From Thermoproteota archaeon (GTDB taxonomy: Archaea; Thermoproteota; Korarchaeia; Korarchaeales; Korarchaeaceae): 20,400 bases of DNA. Made by a program: the position numbers and the translations under genes. Numbering within the stretch: position 1 is the first letter of the stretch; every line of letters starts with the position of its first letter. Under the pieces are notes generated by a model. That model saw only the letters and a list, made by a program, of their open reading frames with translations, had not been told where the DNA came from and ran no database searches. The stretch lies in contig DRBY01000011.1 in the NCBI GenBank assembly GCA_011042755.1, positions 1 through 20,400 on the forward strand, read 5' to 3'. Below, one piece after another: positions 1 to 6,575 of the stretch.

Positions 1-1622
1 GAATAAGGGAGATGGTGGAACTCCCGCTGAGGCACCCCGAGTTATTTAGACACTTAGGCATAGAGCCGCCGAAGGGCATCCTGCTCTACGGGCCTCCGGG
101 CTGCGGCAAGACGCTCCTGGCCAAGGCCGTGGCCAACGAGAGCGGGGCACACTTCATCAGCATAAACGGCCCTGAGATCATGAGCAAGTACTATGGAGAG
201 AGCGAGAAGAAGCTCAGGCAGATATTCGAGGAAGCCAAGAGAAACGCGCCAAGCATCGTGTTCATAGACGAGATCGACTCAATCGCCCCCAACAGGAATG
301 AGGTCACGGGCGAGGTCGAGAGGAGGGTCGTGGCTCAACTCCTCTCTCTCATGGATGGACTCGAGAGCCGGGGAGACGTTATCGTCATTGGAGCTACGAA
401 CAGACCTGAGGCTCTGGATCCGGCTCTGAGGAGGCCTGGCAGGTTTGATAGAGAGATTGAGATAGGAGTGCCCGACAGGCAGGCAAGGCTGGAGATCCTG
501 CAGATCCACACCAGGAACGTGCCTCTAGCTGAGGATGTTGACCTGGATAAGCTAGCGAACGTTACCCACGGGTATGTTGGCGCGGACTTGGCGGCGCTCG
601 TGAGGGAGGCTGCCATGGCTGCCCTCAGGAGGATCCTACCCAAGATCGATCTCGAGGAAGAGACAATACCCCTCGAGGTCCTCGAGAACCTGAAGGTGAC
701 GAATGCGGACTTCATGGAGGCGCTGAAGCTAGTTCAGCCCTCAGCTATGAGAGAGATTGCGATCGAGCTGCCGAGGGTAAGGTGGGAGGACGTAGGTGAT
801 CTCGAGGACGCCAAGAAGGCGTTGAGAGAGCTCGTAGAGTTGCCTCTTAAGAGGCCAGATGCGTTCAGCCGGCTAGGCGTAGAGCCCCCGCGTGGCATCC
901 TGCTCTACGGCCCTCCGGGCTGCGGCAAGACGCTGTTGGCCAAGGCCGTGGCCAACGAGAGTGAGGCGAACTTCATCAGCATCAAGGGGCCAGAGCTGCT
1001 GAGCAAGTGGGTGGGCGAGAGCGAGAAGGCGGTCAGGGAAGTGTTCAGAAAAGCGAGAGCCGTCGCTCCAGCGATAATATTCATCGACGAGATAGAGTCC
1101 CTCTTCCCAAGGAGGGGAGCAGGCTACGCGGACTCGGGCGTCACCGAGAGAGTTGTAAGTCAGATGCTCACTGAGCTAGACGGAATACAGCCCCTCAAGA
1201 ACATCGTGGTCATTGGAGCTACGAACAGACCTGATCTCGTCGATCCGGCTCTGCTGAGACCTGGTAGGCTTGAGAAGCTCATCTACGTAGGTCCTCCGAA
1301 CATGGAGGGGAGGCTGTCGATACTGAAGGTCCTCACGCGGAACGTCCCTCTCGCTGAAGACGCGGACCTCATGGAGCTGGCCGCAGTGACTGACGGCTTT
1401 AGCGGAGCCGACCTCGCGGCTCTCGTTAGAGAGGCCGCCTTAGAAGCGTTAAGAGAAGACATAGAGGCAAAGAAGGTTGGCATGAGACACTTCAGGAGCG
1501 CTCTAAAGAAGATAAAGCCAAGCCTCACGCCAGAAGTCCTCAAGTATTTCGCAGAAGTCAGCAAGATGTTCAGAGGATACGGCATAACAGAGGAGAGAAA
1601 GGAGGAGACCTACGTCTTCTGA
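1..1622 (+). CDS. cdc48: CDC48/VCP-type AAA+ ATPase, 5' partial
   Basis: Hexameric unfoldase of the CDC48/p97 family, which in archaea extracts and unfolds substrates, partly for the proteasome. The reading frame is open to the left edge (I-R-E precede the first Met at 12), so the N-terminal substrate domain and the start of D1 lie outside the window. Two AAA modules are visible. D1 has Walker A GPPGCGKT (base 102 onward) and Walker [10 protein letters not shown]2 has the same Walker A (base 921 onward) and IIFIDEIES. Both have the sensor-like GATNRP and arginine-finger regions (RRPGRFD in D1, LRPGRLE in D2). Both P-loops use Cys where archaeal copies usually have Thr (GTGKT), from memory. 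The C-terminus ends TYVF, so it lacks an HbYX proteasome-docking tail. The D1 and D2 P-loop DNA is nearly identical. Family assignment is certain; cellular role is by homology. Confidence 0.95.
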   Translation, partial: IREMVELPLRHPELFRHLGIEPPKGILLYGPPGCGKTLLAKAVANESGAHFISINGPEIMSKYYGESEKKLRQIFEEAKRNAPSIVFIDEIDSIAPNRNEVTGEVERRVVAQLLSLMDGLESRGDVIVIGATNRPEALDPALRRPGRFDREIEIGVPDRQARLEILQIHTRNVPLAEDVDLDKLANVTHGYVGADLAALVREAAMAALRRILPKIDLEEETIPLEVLENLKVTNADFMEALKLVQPSAMREIAIELPRVRWEDVGDLEDAKKALRELVELPLKRPDAFSRLGVEPPRGILLYGPPGCGKTLLAKAVANESEANFISIKGPELLSKWVGESEKAVREVFRKARAVAPAIIFIDEIESLFPRRGAGYADSGVTERVVSQMLTELDGIQPLKNIVVIGATNRPDLVDPALLRPGRLEKLIYVGPPNMEGRLSILKVLTRNVPLAEDADLMELAAVTDGFSGADLAALVREAALEALREDIEAKKVGMRHFRSALKKIKPSLTPEVLKYFAEVSKMFRGYGITEERKEETYVF

Positions 1623-1640
1623 GTGGGGAAACTCTTTTTT
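1621..1640 (+). terminator. Short hairpin plus T6 after cdc48
   Basis: GAGT (1621-1624) pairs with ACTC (1631-1634) around a 6-nt loop, followed directly by six T (1635-1640). The stem is only 4 bp and starts inside the TGA stop. T-rich tracts alone can terminate archaeal RNA polymerase, so this is a plausible end for cdc48. The same T tract lies where the TATA box of tRNA-Asn is expected. Confidence 0.45.
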
Positions 1641-1642
1641 AT
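1635..1642 (+). promoter_or_regulatory. TATA-like box of tRNA-Asn
   Basis: The T-rich TTTTTTAT is centred about 26 nt before the first base of the mature tRNA (1664), the normal archaeal TATA-to-start distance. Between them lies a G6/C6 inverted repeat (1643-1648 with 1654-1659) of unknown meaning. The box is inferred from position and composition only. Confidence 0.45.
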
Positions 1643-1663
1643 GGGGGGCTCCTCCCCCCTCTA

Positions 1664-1740
1664 GGCGGGGTAGCTCAGCTAGGTAGAGCGCCCGGCTGTT
1701 AACCGGGCGGTCGTGGGTTCAAGTCCCACCCCCGCCGCCA
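1664..1740 (+). tRNA. tRNA-Asn(GUU), CCA encoded
   Basis: A complete cloverleaf can be drawn. The acceptor stem is GGCGGGG (1664-1670) with CCCCGCC (1730-1736). The D stem is GCTC (1673-1676) with GAGC (1686-1689). The anticodon stem is CCCGG (1691-1695) with CCGGG (1703-1707) around loop CTGTTAA. The T stem is GTGGG (1713-1717) with CCCAC (1725-1729) around TTCAAGT. The anticodon GTT (1698-1700) reads Asn codons. The discriminator base is G1737, as expected for tRNA-Asn, and CCA is encoded at 1738-1740. There is no intron and the variable loop is 5 nt. Confidence 0.98.
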
Positions 1741-1760
1741 CAGCAACCTACTCTTGCACG

Positions 1761-3611
1761 TCAGGACGAGCCAACGAACACAGGTCTTCTGCTGAGCCGC
1801 ATAGGCACGTTTAGAGGTTTGAAGGGTCTTTCTTTGGTCTCTGATTTAATCTCCGACACGAGGTCATCTAGAGTGGCCGAGTACTCCACGCCGTCGCTCC
1901 TCCGCCTTATCGACAAGAGGCCAGTCTCCTGCTCCTTCTTCCCGACCACTACGATGTAGGGTATCCACCTCCTCTCCGCCTCCCTGACTCTCTTAGCTAA
2001 CGTCAGCTCCCTATCATCGACATCCGCCCTTATCTGAAGTTCGTTCAACTTCTTGGCGATTTCTACTGCGTACTCAATATTCTCCGGGGAAACTGGTATC
2101 ACTCTGACCTGCGTGGGGGCTAGCCAGAGAGGGAGCATTGGCTTGGCGCCCCTCTTCGAGGCTTTAGCGGCAGTCTCTAAGATCGCGTATATCATCCTCT
2201 CCACGCTTCCCATAGACGTGTGAACGATGACCCCGGGCTTCCTGTTCCCGTCTCTGTCAACGTAGAATATCCCATACCGCTCTGAGTCTTCCACATCCAG
2301 CTGGACCGTGCTGAGCTGTGCGTTGCCCTCCGAGGTATCCACGACTTGGAATTCGTGTTTAAGAGCCCAGTAGTGCTTCATCTTGGGAAGTATCTCTATC
2401 AGAGCGGGCTTGTTGACTGCTGACAGCATTCTGAGCATATCGGGCTTGAGTTTCTCGTAAAGCTTGGCAACGACCCTGAAGACCACCGCGTACTCTATCC
2501 CCAGCTCCTTGAGTAGGCGGTGATACTCCAGGAAGAACTTCTCGTACATCTCCATTCCTTGCTCAACATCCGACACGAACGAGTGTATGTCGGGCATGGT
2601 GAATGCCCTCAGCCTTCGCAGCCCAACGCACTCTCCCCTCTGCTCCAGCCTGAAGGAGGGGGAGATCTCATAGAAGCTGAGGGGCAGGTCTCTGTAGGAG
2701 ATGTTCATATCTCTCATCATTGAGAAGAGTCCGAAATCTCCAGCGAACCTGAGTATGAGGGTGGTCTTCCCTGTCGGTATCTGGTAGTTCCTCTCTCTGA
2801 ACCTCGCGGCCTGGCTCGCTATTGCGGGATCATCGAGTCTGTAGAGGAGCGGCGTCTCGATCTCCATGGCGCCGAGCCTTCTCGCGACATCAAATGCCAG
2901 GTCTTCTATCAGCCTCTTGACCAAAGTACCCTCTGGGTAGAACCTGAAGTGCCCCACGTCAGAGGAAGGCTCGTAATCCACCAGCTCAAGCCTCCTCATG
3001 AGGTCGATGTGCGCGGGCTCTCTGCCCGAGGGGGGCTTTCCAAAGACCTCGTTCCTCACGACTATCTTGAGGTCCTCGTCCTCCACATTCTTCCAGTCGG
3101 TGACCTCCTCTTCCCTGCCGTCAGGGTAGAGGATTACGAACCTACTGGCCTCTTCTTCCTCTTCTCGAACTTCTGTAGCTTCTTTGGGTCTCTCTAGTTC
3201 TACCGGCCCTATCGTGCGCAGCGACTCAGCGAGAGGGTGACCCTTAACCTTGATCTCAAACTCCTTGTACCAGCCGATCGGAACCCTGTGCGTTGAGAAG
3301 CCAGCATCCTTTAGCGCCTTCAGCAGTCGCTCATACAGATCTAGGGCTTGCTGGAAGGGGGCTGGCTGATCCGTCAAGTGAACCCAAGGATATAGCACCA
3401 GCTCGGTTACCCCCAGGCGCTCAGCTATGGATTTGATCGCCTCTACCGCTCGGGGGATGGAAAGTTCAGAGTCGAAGGTCTCAAAAGCAGTGAACAACAC
3501 CAGAACCTCTTGATAGCTTGCTTCAGGAACCTCAGGTTCGGAGGCGGATGCAACCGCTTTTTCCCTGACGCGGTACCATATCCGGTCGGAGTGCAGCGCG
3601 AATATTCTCAT
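1761..3611 (-). CDS. thrS: Threonyl-tRNA synthetase, archaeal type with N-terminal editing domain
   Basis: Charges tRNA-Thr; the archaeal N-terminal domain (D-aminoacyl-tRNA-deacylase-like) removes mischarged Ser. The 616 aa are a usual archaeal length. Residues 1-140 are the editing domain, with YPWVHL near 74-79 and WYKEFEIKVKGHPLAE at 114-129, which keeps the Tyr, Lys, His and Glu I associate with editing. After an acidic linker (about 140-155) comes the class II core: motif 2 with Arg321 and Glu323 (RLEQRGECVG), FTMPDIHSF with His343, VIVHTSMGSVER with His464 and motif 3 Arg, then the anticodon domain from about 490. The position of the zinc-binding Cys appears to be Asp292 (FAGDFG). The ATG overlaps the mevalonate kinase stop by 4 nt (ATGA) and has GGTG just upstream, so it is translated as the second gene of that operon. 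It ends 20 nt from tRNA-Asn on the other strand. Confidence 0.96.
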   Translation of the reverse strand: MRIFALHSDRIWYRVREKAVASASEPEVPEASYQEVLVLFTAFETFDSELSIPRAVEAIKSIAERLGVTELVLYPWVHLTDQPAPFQQALDLYERLLKALKDAGFSTHRVPIGWYKEFEIKVKGHPLAESLRTIGPVELERPKEATEVREEEEEASRFVILYPDGREEEVTDWKNVEDEDLKIVVRNEVFGKPPSGREPAHIDLMRRLELVDYEPSSDVGHFRFYPEGTLVKRLIEDLAFDVARRLGAMEIETPLLYRLDDPAIASQAARFRERNYQIPTGKTTLILRFAGDFGLFSMMRDMNISYRDLPLSFYEISPSFRLEQRGECVGLRRLRAFTMPDIHSFVSDVEQGMEMYEKFFLEYHRLLKELGIEYAVVFRVVAKLYEKLKPDMLRMLSAVNKPALIEILPKMKHYWALKHEFQVVDTSEGNAQLSTVQLDVEDSERYGIFYVDRDGNRKPGVIVHTSMGSVERMIYAILETAAKASKRGAKPMLPLWLAPTQVRVIPVSPENIEYAVEIAKKLNELQIRADVDDRELTLAKRVREAERRWIPYIVVVGKKEQETGLLSIRRRSDGVEYSATLDDLVSEIKSETKERPFKPLNVPMRLSRRPVFVGSS

Positions 3612-4603
3612 CTCACCACCTCCTCAACCCGGGCCCCCTCCCTGGCCAGAGGTGCCAGTATTGCGGCAAATCCGGTTGATTCAATTGCAGATTTAACGGA
3701 AGCCGGACCTTCAGAAAGAGCGACGGCGCATCCTCCTCCGCCAGCACCAGATAGCTTGGCGCCTAGGGCGCCGGCCCTCCTGGCCGCCCAAATTATGCGG
3801 TCAAGCTCCGGTGTAGACACCCCCAGAGCAGCAAGAAGACCGTGGTTTATATTCATTAACTCACCAAGAGAGGCCAGATCTCCTGAGGAGACCGCCTCTC
3901 TGCCCGATCTAGCCAGATCTCCTATCAGGTTTACTATACGCCCGTGGATATCGGGTCTCCTCTTGGCGAACTCAGCCACTCTGCTGACCATCTCCTTGGT
4001 CCGGCTTGGAGCCCCAGTTAGCCCCATCACAAAGGTAGGCAAGACTTTTAGCCTTAGCGGGGTCGCTCTCATAGCGTTTGAGTCCCAGTCGACCCAGATC
4101 ATCCCCCCAAACACGGCACAAGCTGGACCCGTCTTGCTGGCCCTCCCGTGGATTATGGCTTCGAACACATAGACGGCTTCCAGCAGCTCCTGCTCGCTCA
4201 TCTTGAGGTTCAGGGCTGCCGCCATCGCAGTCACTACGGAGGCCGATACGCTCGCGGAGCTAGCCATCCCGCTGCTTACGGGGACATCAGAGTCTATCTT
4301 GACTCTGAAGCCCACGTCTGACAAGCCCTTAGACGCGGCGATCTCGGCTACGCCCTGAGCTATGCTCTTAAGCGCGGGCTCTCCCACCCCAGAGAGCTCT
4401 CCCGACGGACTAAAGCGTCCGTGGAATGGTTTAGAGAATGCCGACGACTCTACTTCTAAAACTCCCGCCTCTGGAACCACCTCTACCCTGGCTCGAGACC
4501 TAATATCGACAGACGCAGCCAGTGCGGGCTGCCTATACAGAACGGCATGCTCTCCCAGCAGGAAGGCCTGCGAGGGAGCGGATGCCAAGGCCCAGGGGGG
4601 CAT
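3608..4603 (-). CDS. mvk: Mevalonate kinase (GHMP kinase family), unusual active site
   Basis: Expected to phosphorylate mevalonate in the isoprenoid pathway feeding archaeal lipids. The 331 aa are a normal length. GHMP features in order are FLLGEHAVLYRQPALA at 14-29, the ATP loop SSGMASSASVS at 110-120, HGRASKTG at 152-159, FGGMIWVD at 165-172, STPELDRI, and the third motif AKLSGAGGGGCAVAL near the C-terminus. That overall pattern is mevalonate kinase rather than galacto- or homoserine kinase. Two positions look wrong for a standard enzyme: the Lys of the family pattern APGK reads Gln12 (APSQ), and the catalytic Asp of SGxD reads Gly159 (SKTG). A TATA box sits 25 nt upstream and no Shine-Dalgarno is present, so the mRNA is probably leaderless. 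The gene is first of a two-gene operon with thrS. Confidence 0.85.
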   Translation of the reverse strand: MPPWALASAPSQAFLLGEHAVLYRQPALAASVDIRSRARVEVVPEAGVLEVESSAFSKPFHGRFSPSGELSGVGEPALKSIAQGVAEIAASKGLSDVGFRVKIDSDVPVSSGMASSASVSASVVTAMAAALNLKMSEQELLEAVYVFEAIIHGRASKTGPACAVFGGMIWVDWDSNAMRATPLRLKVLPTFVMGLTGAPSRTKEMVSRVAEFAKRRPDIHGRIVNLIGDLARSGREAVSSGDLASLGELMNINHGLLAALGVSTPELDRIIWAARRAGALGAKLSGAGGGGCAVALSEGPASVKSAIESTGFAAILAPLAREGARVEEVVR

Positions 4604-4623
4604 CTCTGGGCCGGGATCTAGGG

Positions 4624-4633
4624 AATATATTAA
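4624..4633 (-). promoter_or_regulatory. TATA box of mvk-thrS operon
   Basis: On the minus strand the sequence reads TTAATATATT, centred about 25 nt before the mvk ATG (4603). No Shine-Dalgarno precedes that ATG, which fits leaderless transcription starting at or next to it. Inferred from position and composition. Confidence 0.65.
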
Positions 4634-4698
4634 CTCCCCGAGATCGAGGACGACCCAGCCAATTTACTTCTAGGGGGTAAAAAGGCGGAGAGGGGAAG

Positions 4699-5784
4699 TC
4701 ACTCACCCCTGACGAACTTCTCTACGAGTTCCTTGGCCACTGGGTCTGGGAACTGCTTGGGCGGGTGCTTGAAGAAGTACGCGCTGACTTCGACTAGGGG
4801 ACCAGCTATTCCCCTGTCCATGGCGATCTTCACCGCCCTTATGGCGTCTATGGCCACTCCGGCCGCGTTGGGCGAGTCCATGACGCTGAGCTTGACATCT
4901 ATGTAGACAGGGAAGCCTCCGAACTGCTCCGCCTTGAACCAGACGTACATTACCTTCCTGTCTCCGAGGAAGGGCACATAGTCGCTTGGTCCTATCCTTG
5001 CCTTGATCTCGTAGGGCACCAGGCTGGTCACTGCCTCGGTCTTACTGATCCTCTTGGTCTTGAGCCTGTCCTCCTCGATCATGTTCAGGAAGTCCATGTT
5101 GCCCCCTATGTTCAGCTGGTATGTCTCGATCACCTTCAGTCCCCTGTCAACTGCCAGCTTTACTATGGCCCTGTGGAGGATCGTAGCGCCAAGCTGGCTC
5201 TTGAAGTCGTCGCCAGCGGCCGGGACTCCTGCCTCCTCGAACTTCTTGGCCCACTCAGGGTCGCTGACTATAAACTCAGGTATCCCGTTGACAAAGCCTG
5301 TTCTGGCCTCCAACGCAGCCCTAGCATAGGCTCTGCTGGCCTCGTAGGAGCCCACCGGAACGAGGTTCACAAGGACGTCTGCCCCGACCTCCTTGAGAAC
5401 GTCGGCGACATTCACGCTAGGCCTAGAGTCGTCGACCTTGAAGCCCTCGCCGTACTTGAACTCCTTCATGTGCGGAGCCACGCCGTCGAGCACCGGGCCC
5501 TTGAGAACCTCTACTCCAAGCTTGGGCACGTCAGCGAACTTTGGAACACAGTTGGGCGGTGCAAAGATCGCCTCTGAGAGGTCCTTGCCTATCTTCCTCT
5601 CATCGACATCAAAGGCCGCCACAAACTCGATGTCGCTCACGTGGTATGGGCCCATTCTCACGTGCATGAGACCCGGAACGAAGCTGTCATCGGGGGCATC
5701 CTTGTAGTAGAAGACTCCCTGAACGATCGAGGATGCGACGTTTCCGATGCCCGCCAGAGCTACTCTGACCTTCGGCATATGCAT
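4699..5784 (-). CDS. ino1: myo-Inositol-1-phosphate synthase
   Basis: Converts glucose-6-phosphate to L-myo-inositol-1-phosphate using NAD, supplying inositol head groups of archaeal phospholipids and, in some hyperthermophiles, di-inositol-phosphate osmolytes. The 361 aa match the short archaeal and bacterial form. Residues 4-20 hold the Rossmann motif ALAGIGNVASS. Residues 191-201 hold GDDFKSQLGAT, the conserved segment with the catalytic Lys. LNIGGNMDFLNM at 224-235 is the family signature, and VDVKL-like and MDSPNAAGV segments follow. The first ATG (5784) and a second in-frame ATG (5778) are both possible. The run of G at 5785-5790 is better spaced for the second, which gives MPKVRVALAG. 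The gene has its own promoter with an inverted repeat beside the TATA box and is followed 95 nt later by mvk. Confidence 0.93.
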   Translation of the reverse strand: MHMPKVRVALAGIGNVASSIVQGVFYYKDAPDDSFVPGLMHVRMGPYHVSDIEFVAAFDVDERKIGKDLSEAIFAPPNCVPKFADVPKLGVEVLKGPVLDGVAPHMKEFKYGEGFKVDDSRPSVNVADVLKEVGADVLVNLVPVGSYEASRAYARAALEARTGFVNGIPEFIVSDPEWAKKFEEAGVPAAGDDFKSQLGATILHRAIVKLAVDRGLKVIETYQLNIGGNMDFLNMIEEDRLKTKRISKTEAVTSLVPYEIKARIGPSDYVPFLGDRKVMYVWFKAEQFGGFPVYIDVKLSVMDSPNAAGVAIDAIRAVKIAMDRGIAGPLVEVSAYFFKHPPKQFPDPVAKELVEKFVRGE

Positions 5785-5813
5785 CCCCCCAATATTAAGT
5801 ATAAGAACTCCGC

Positions 5814-5824
5814 TTTTATATTAT
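5814..5824 (-). promoter_or_regulatory. TATA box of ino1
   Basis: The minus strand reads ATAATATAAAA across 5814-5824, centred 30-35 nt before the ino1 ATG. This predicts a short leader of roughly 8-14 nt that carries the G-rich ribosome binding site. Confidence 0.6.
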
Positions 5825-5837
5825 GCGGTTGCATAAT
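5820..5837. promoter_or_regulatory. Inverted repeat (possible operator) at ino1 promoter
   Basis: ATTATGC (5820-5826) and GCATAAT (5831-5837) form a perfect 7-bp inverted repeat around GGTT. It overlaps the upstream edge of the ino1 TATA box, the BRE position, so a dimeric regulator bound here could block or recruit TFB/TBP. No candidate regulator can be named from sequence. Confidence 0.45.
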
Positions 5838-5893
5838 CTTCGTCGAATGCCGTCTTTAGCTTGCGTTTGAGCAGAAGAGGACTCCTTTTTAAG

Positions 5894-5916
5894 AAAAAAC
5901 CTAAATGTGGGAGGTT
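5894..5916 (-). terminator. Hairpin plus T tract after the 71-aa gene
   Basis: Read on the minus strand, AACCT (5916-5912) pairs with AGGTT (5902-5898) around a 9-nt loop and runs into a T-rich stretch (5899-5894). It starts 4 nt after the TGA stop of the 71-aa gene. The stem is short, so confidence is moderate. Confidence 0.4.
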
Positions 5917-5919
5917 GAA

Positions 5920-6135
5920 TCAACTAAAAAGTCTGTTTATTTCGTCCGAATTTAGGGATAAATTCGCCCTTACCCCCTCGCCCTCGTACTTCATAGCGAT
6001 CCATCCGCCGTGTGAGAACACGACTACCTTGCCCTCTTCGCCTACCGCTTCGATTCTGTCTTGAAATCTCCTGATTATATAGCCTCTCTCCCGAAGACGG
6101 GCAGAGAGTTCATCAGAGATCATTTTAGCCTCCAC
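5920..6135 (-). CDS. Small hypothetical protein, 71 aa
   Basis: I do not recognise this protein. It starts with GTG preceded by GAGGTGATC with about 6 nt spacing, a good ribosome binding site. The next in-frame ATG is only 4 codons later. The sequence reads as a compact alpha/beta domain: an N-terminal charged helix (ISDELSARLRERGY), then strand-like segments (IEAVGEEGKVVVFSHGGWIAMKYEG) and a short C-terminal helix (NSDEINRLFS). It has no membrane segment and no cysteine. It lies between ino1 and the 84-aa secreted-like gene, all on the minus strand, with a terminator-like hairpin right after it. Good start signals and balanced composition make it likely to be real. Confidence 0.65.
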   Translation of the reverse strand: MEAKMISDELSARLRERGYIIRRFQDRIEAVGEEGKVVVFSHGGWIAMKYEGEGVRANLSLNSDEINRLFS

Positions 6136-6230
6136 AGCAGATCACCTCATGCTCTTCTTCACTAATTTGAATTTCTTCAAGGCAAGCATGCTAAGGCTTG
6201 TGTGAAATAAAGGTTTGAGGGGCGGTGAAG

Positions 6231-6485
6231 CTACAGAGGGAATACCGAAATACTGTGCACTAACCCACCATAGGTCGGCTGGTTCCCTCCTCCTTGGTCG
6301 CTTGGAGGATCAGGGAGAGAGGTAGGGAAGCCATATCCAGCCCCCGTTACTACAAATTCGCTTGGAACTTGCTCCCAAGGGAGATACACTACAATCACGG
6401 GGATCGCAAATGCCGAGGCCGCTGCTAGTCCTGAAAGGAGCAATACCAGCAATACAGCAGCCGATTTTCTGGGCCACCCTCCCAT
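6231..6485 (-). CDS. Small membrane-anchored or secreted protein, 84 aa
   Basis: No family recognised. Residues 1-7 carry Arg-Lys, followed by a long hydrophobic stretch (about 9-35) with AAASAFA near 21-27, which fits a signal peptide or signal anchor. The rest is a short Pro/Gly/Ser-rich tail (PDPPSDQGGGNQPTYGG) expected outside the cell. The minus strand has a TATA-like CTATTTTTGG at 6509-6518, about 28 nt before the ATG, and no clear Shine-Dalgarno, as in other leaderless genes here. The gene begins just after the aminotransferase terminator. The promoter and the coherent signal-tail design support a real gene, but there is no homology evidence. Confidence 0.5.
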   Translation of the reverse strand: MGGWPRKSAAVLLVLLLSGLAAASAFAIPVIVVYLPWEQVPSEFVVTGAGYGFPTSLPDPPSDQGGGNQPTYGGLVHSISVFPL

Positions 6486-6523
6486 TCTTAGGTACCCCTA
6501 GGAAAGTATCCAAAAATAGAGGC

Positions 6524-6552
6524 AAAAAAGACGGGCGCTCGACACCCGTCTT
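6524..6552 (-). terminator. Intrinsic-type terminator of the aminotransferase gene
   Basis: On the minus strand AAGACGGG (6552-6545) pairs perfectly with CCCGTCTT (6535-6528) around a 9-nt loop. The hairpin runs into a six-T tract (6529-6524, which includes the last two stem bases). It lies 23 nt past the TAA stop of the aminotransferase. This is the cleanest bacterial-looking terminator in the window together with the one at 14269-14295. Confidence 0.7.
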
Positions 6553-6575
6553 AATCTTGGGATCCAGCGGGTTCC

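Noticed and set aside
335..715. 126-codon minus-strand frame inside cdc48
   Set aside because: Entirely antisense to conserved AAA+ coding sequence and without any recognisable feature.
1643..1659. G6/C6 hairpin between the tRNA TATA box and the tRNA
   Set aside because: Could be an extra terminator or leader structure, but the tRNA start should be at about 1664, so it is probably not transcribed with the tRNA; kept only as a note.
3510..4172. Long plus-strand reading frame (220 codons) opposite mvk and thrS
   Set aside because: It lies wholly antisense to two well-supported genes, has Ser/Pro/Arg-rich low-complexity composition and no domain; it is a shadow of GC-rich coding DNA.
4674..4698. 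T-rich tract after ino1 as terminator
   Set aside because: Only five T in a pyrimidine-rich run without a convincing stem; too weak to list.
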